Origin: Bifidobacterium imperatoris
GTDB lineage: Bacteria > Actinomycetota > Actinomycetes > Actinomycetales > Bifidobacteriaceae
NCBI RefSeq assembly: GCF_002860405.1
Contig: NZ_NMWV01000005.1
Span: forward strand, 299,121-363,120
Direction of reading: 5' to 3'
Length of the DNA: 64,000 nucleotides
Under the pieces are notes generated by a model. It ran no database searches. It was not told the origin of the DNA and worked only from the letters and a program-made list of their open reading frames with translations. Positions 63,723 to 64,000 of the stretch are shown piece after piece. The position numbers and the translations under genes are program-made. Numbering within the stretch: the first letter of the stretch is position 1; each line of letters begins with the position of its first letter.

Positions 63723-64000
63723 CTAGTCCGCGTCGGCTTGTGGGGTTTCGTCGTCTTCCGGTTCGACGCCCGCGATCCGGGCGAGCGTCTTGTTCAAGTA
63801 TGCCATGTCCGGGCCCATGCGTCTGGCCAGCCGCGCGGTGCGCGGTGCCGCCAGTGCTTCGAGCCGGTCCTGGATGTCGTGGATGCGGCGGACGAGCTCG
63901 GCCGGGTTCACGGTCGCGAGCGTGTGTTCGATCTCCTCTCGCTTGTCGTCGGGTATGAAGCCGGGGCCGCCGGCGGCCCTGTCCGCCTCGTCGAACTCCT
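63723..64000 (-). CDS. Unrecognised protein, C-terminal part (gene runs past the window)
   Basis: The frame is open from the right edge to TAG 63725-63723, giving at least 92 codons. An internal GTG at 63911 could start a 62-residue product, but the frame is open above it, so a longer gene entering from the right is more likely. The visible part is charged and helical (PDDKREEIEHTLATVNPAELVRR, RIHDIQDRLEALAAPRTARLARR), with a very acidic tail (EPEDDETPQADAD). I do not recognise the family. It probably belongs to the integrative element. Confidence 0.55.
   Translation of the reverse strand, partial: EFDEADRAAGGPGFIPDDKREEIEHTLATVNPAELVRRIHDIQDRLEALAAPRTARLARRMGPDMAYLNKTLARIAGVEPEDDETPQADAD

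Overview
The window is chromosomal DNA of a high-GC Gram-positive bacterium, most probably a Bifidobacterium of the longum/breve group. This rests on gene content and protein style: a pyruvate formate-lyase pair, a ClpP1P2-ClpX arrangement, an actinobacterial DUF3000-RNase D pair, SdhAB without membrane anchors, and GC-rich codon use. The species call is inference, because no marker such as 16S rRNA is present. Most of the window is ordinary core genome. It is interrupted by one complete transposon and, at the right edge, by the start of an integrative element.

Layout. 1-1.4 kb: end of glmU, rsfS and a histidine phosphatase. 1.5-1.8 kb: two identical tRNA-Ala(GGC). 1.9-11.5 kb: a methionine-type uptake locus (metQ, metN, metI), a second metQ, two M20 amidohydrolases and NAD synthetase. 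11.6-15.5 kb: a small protein and pflB-pflA. 15.7-24.2 kb: DUF3000, RNase D, trigger factor, a ClC channel, clpP1-clpP2-clpX and two tRNA-Arg(ACG). 24.3-27.7 kb: a MalY-type lyase, NhaA and a LOG-family protein. 32.5-39.7 kb, minus strand: O-methyltransferase, sdhB, sdhA, then dprA-comM-yraN. 39.9-48 kb: a two-component system whose kinase is frameshifted, four related four- or two-cysteine exported proteins, and an adaptor/ATPase/permease export module. 48-61.4 kb: pdxY, metY, a MacB-type ABC pair, a second two-component system with an oversized kinase, proline iminopeptidase, proC and ychF. 61.4-64 kb: a tyrosine recombinase, an AlpA-like regulator and tiny membrane proteins.

The most striking region is 27787-32468. 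Two 27-bp inverted repeats (25/27 identical) flanked by a perfect 8-bp direct repeat (TATTTCTT) define a 4,666-bp IS1595-family transposon. Besides its transposase it carries an orphan RelB-like antitoxin, a 30-codon leader ORF containing a run of ten G residues, and a BcgI-like restriction-modification pair (a nuclease-methyltransferase fusion plus a two-half specificity subunit). The leader ORF stays open up to the ATGA overlap with the nuclease-methyltransferase gene only when the G run is 10 (or 7 or 13). With 9 or 11 G it stops 44-57 bases earlier. The sequence therefore suggests a mobile restriction system whose translation could be switched by slippage in the leader. The transposon landed exactly at the stop codon of the O-methyltransferase gene, and its last base helps rebuild that stop.

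Other signals: a near-identical 17-base element in front of both tRNA operons; a CRP/GlxR-like palindrome and a 13-base direct repeat before pflB; a cluster of DnaA-box-like sequences at 39.7-39.8 kb; and paired palindromes with a strong promoter in the right-hand integrative element.
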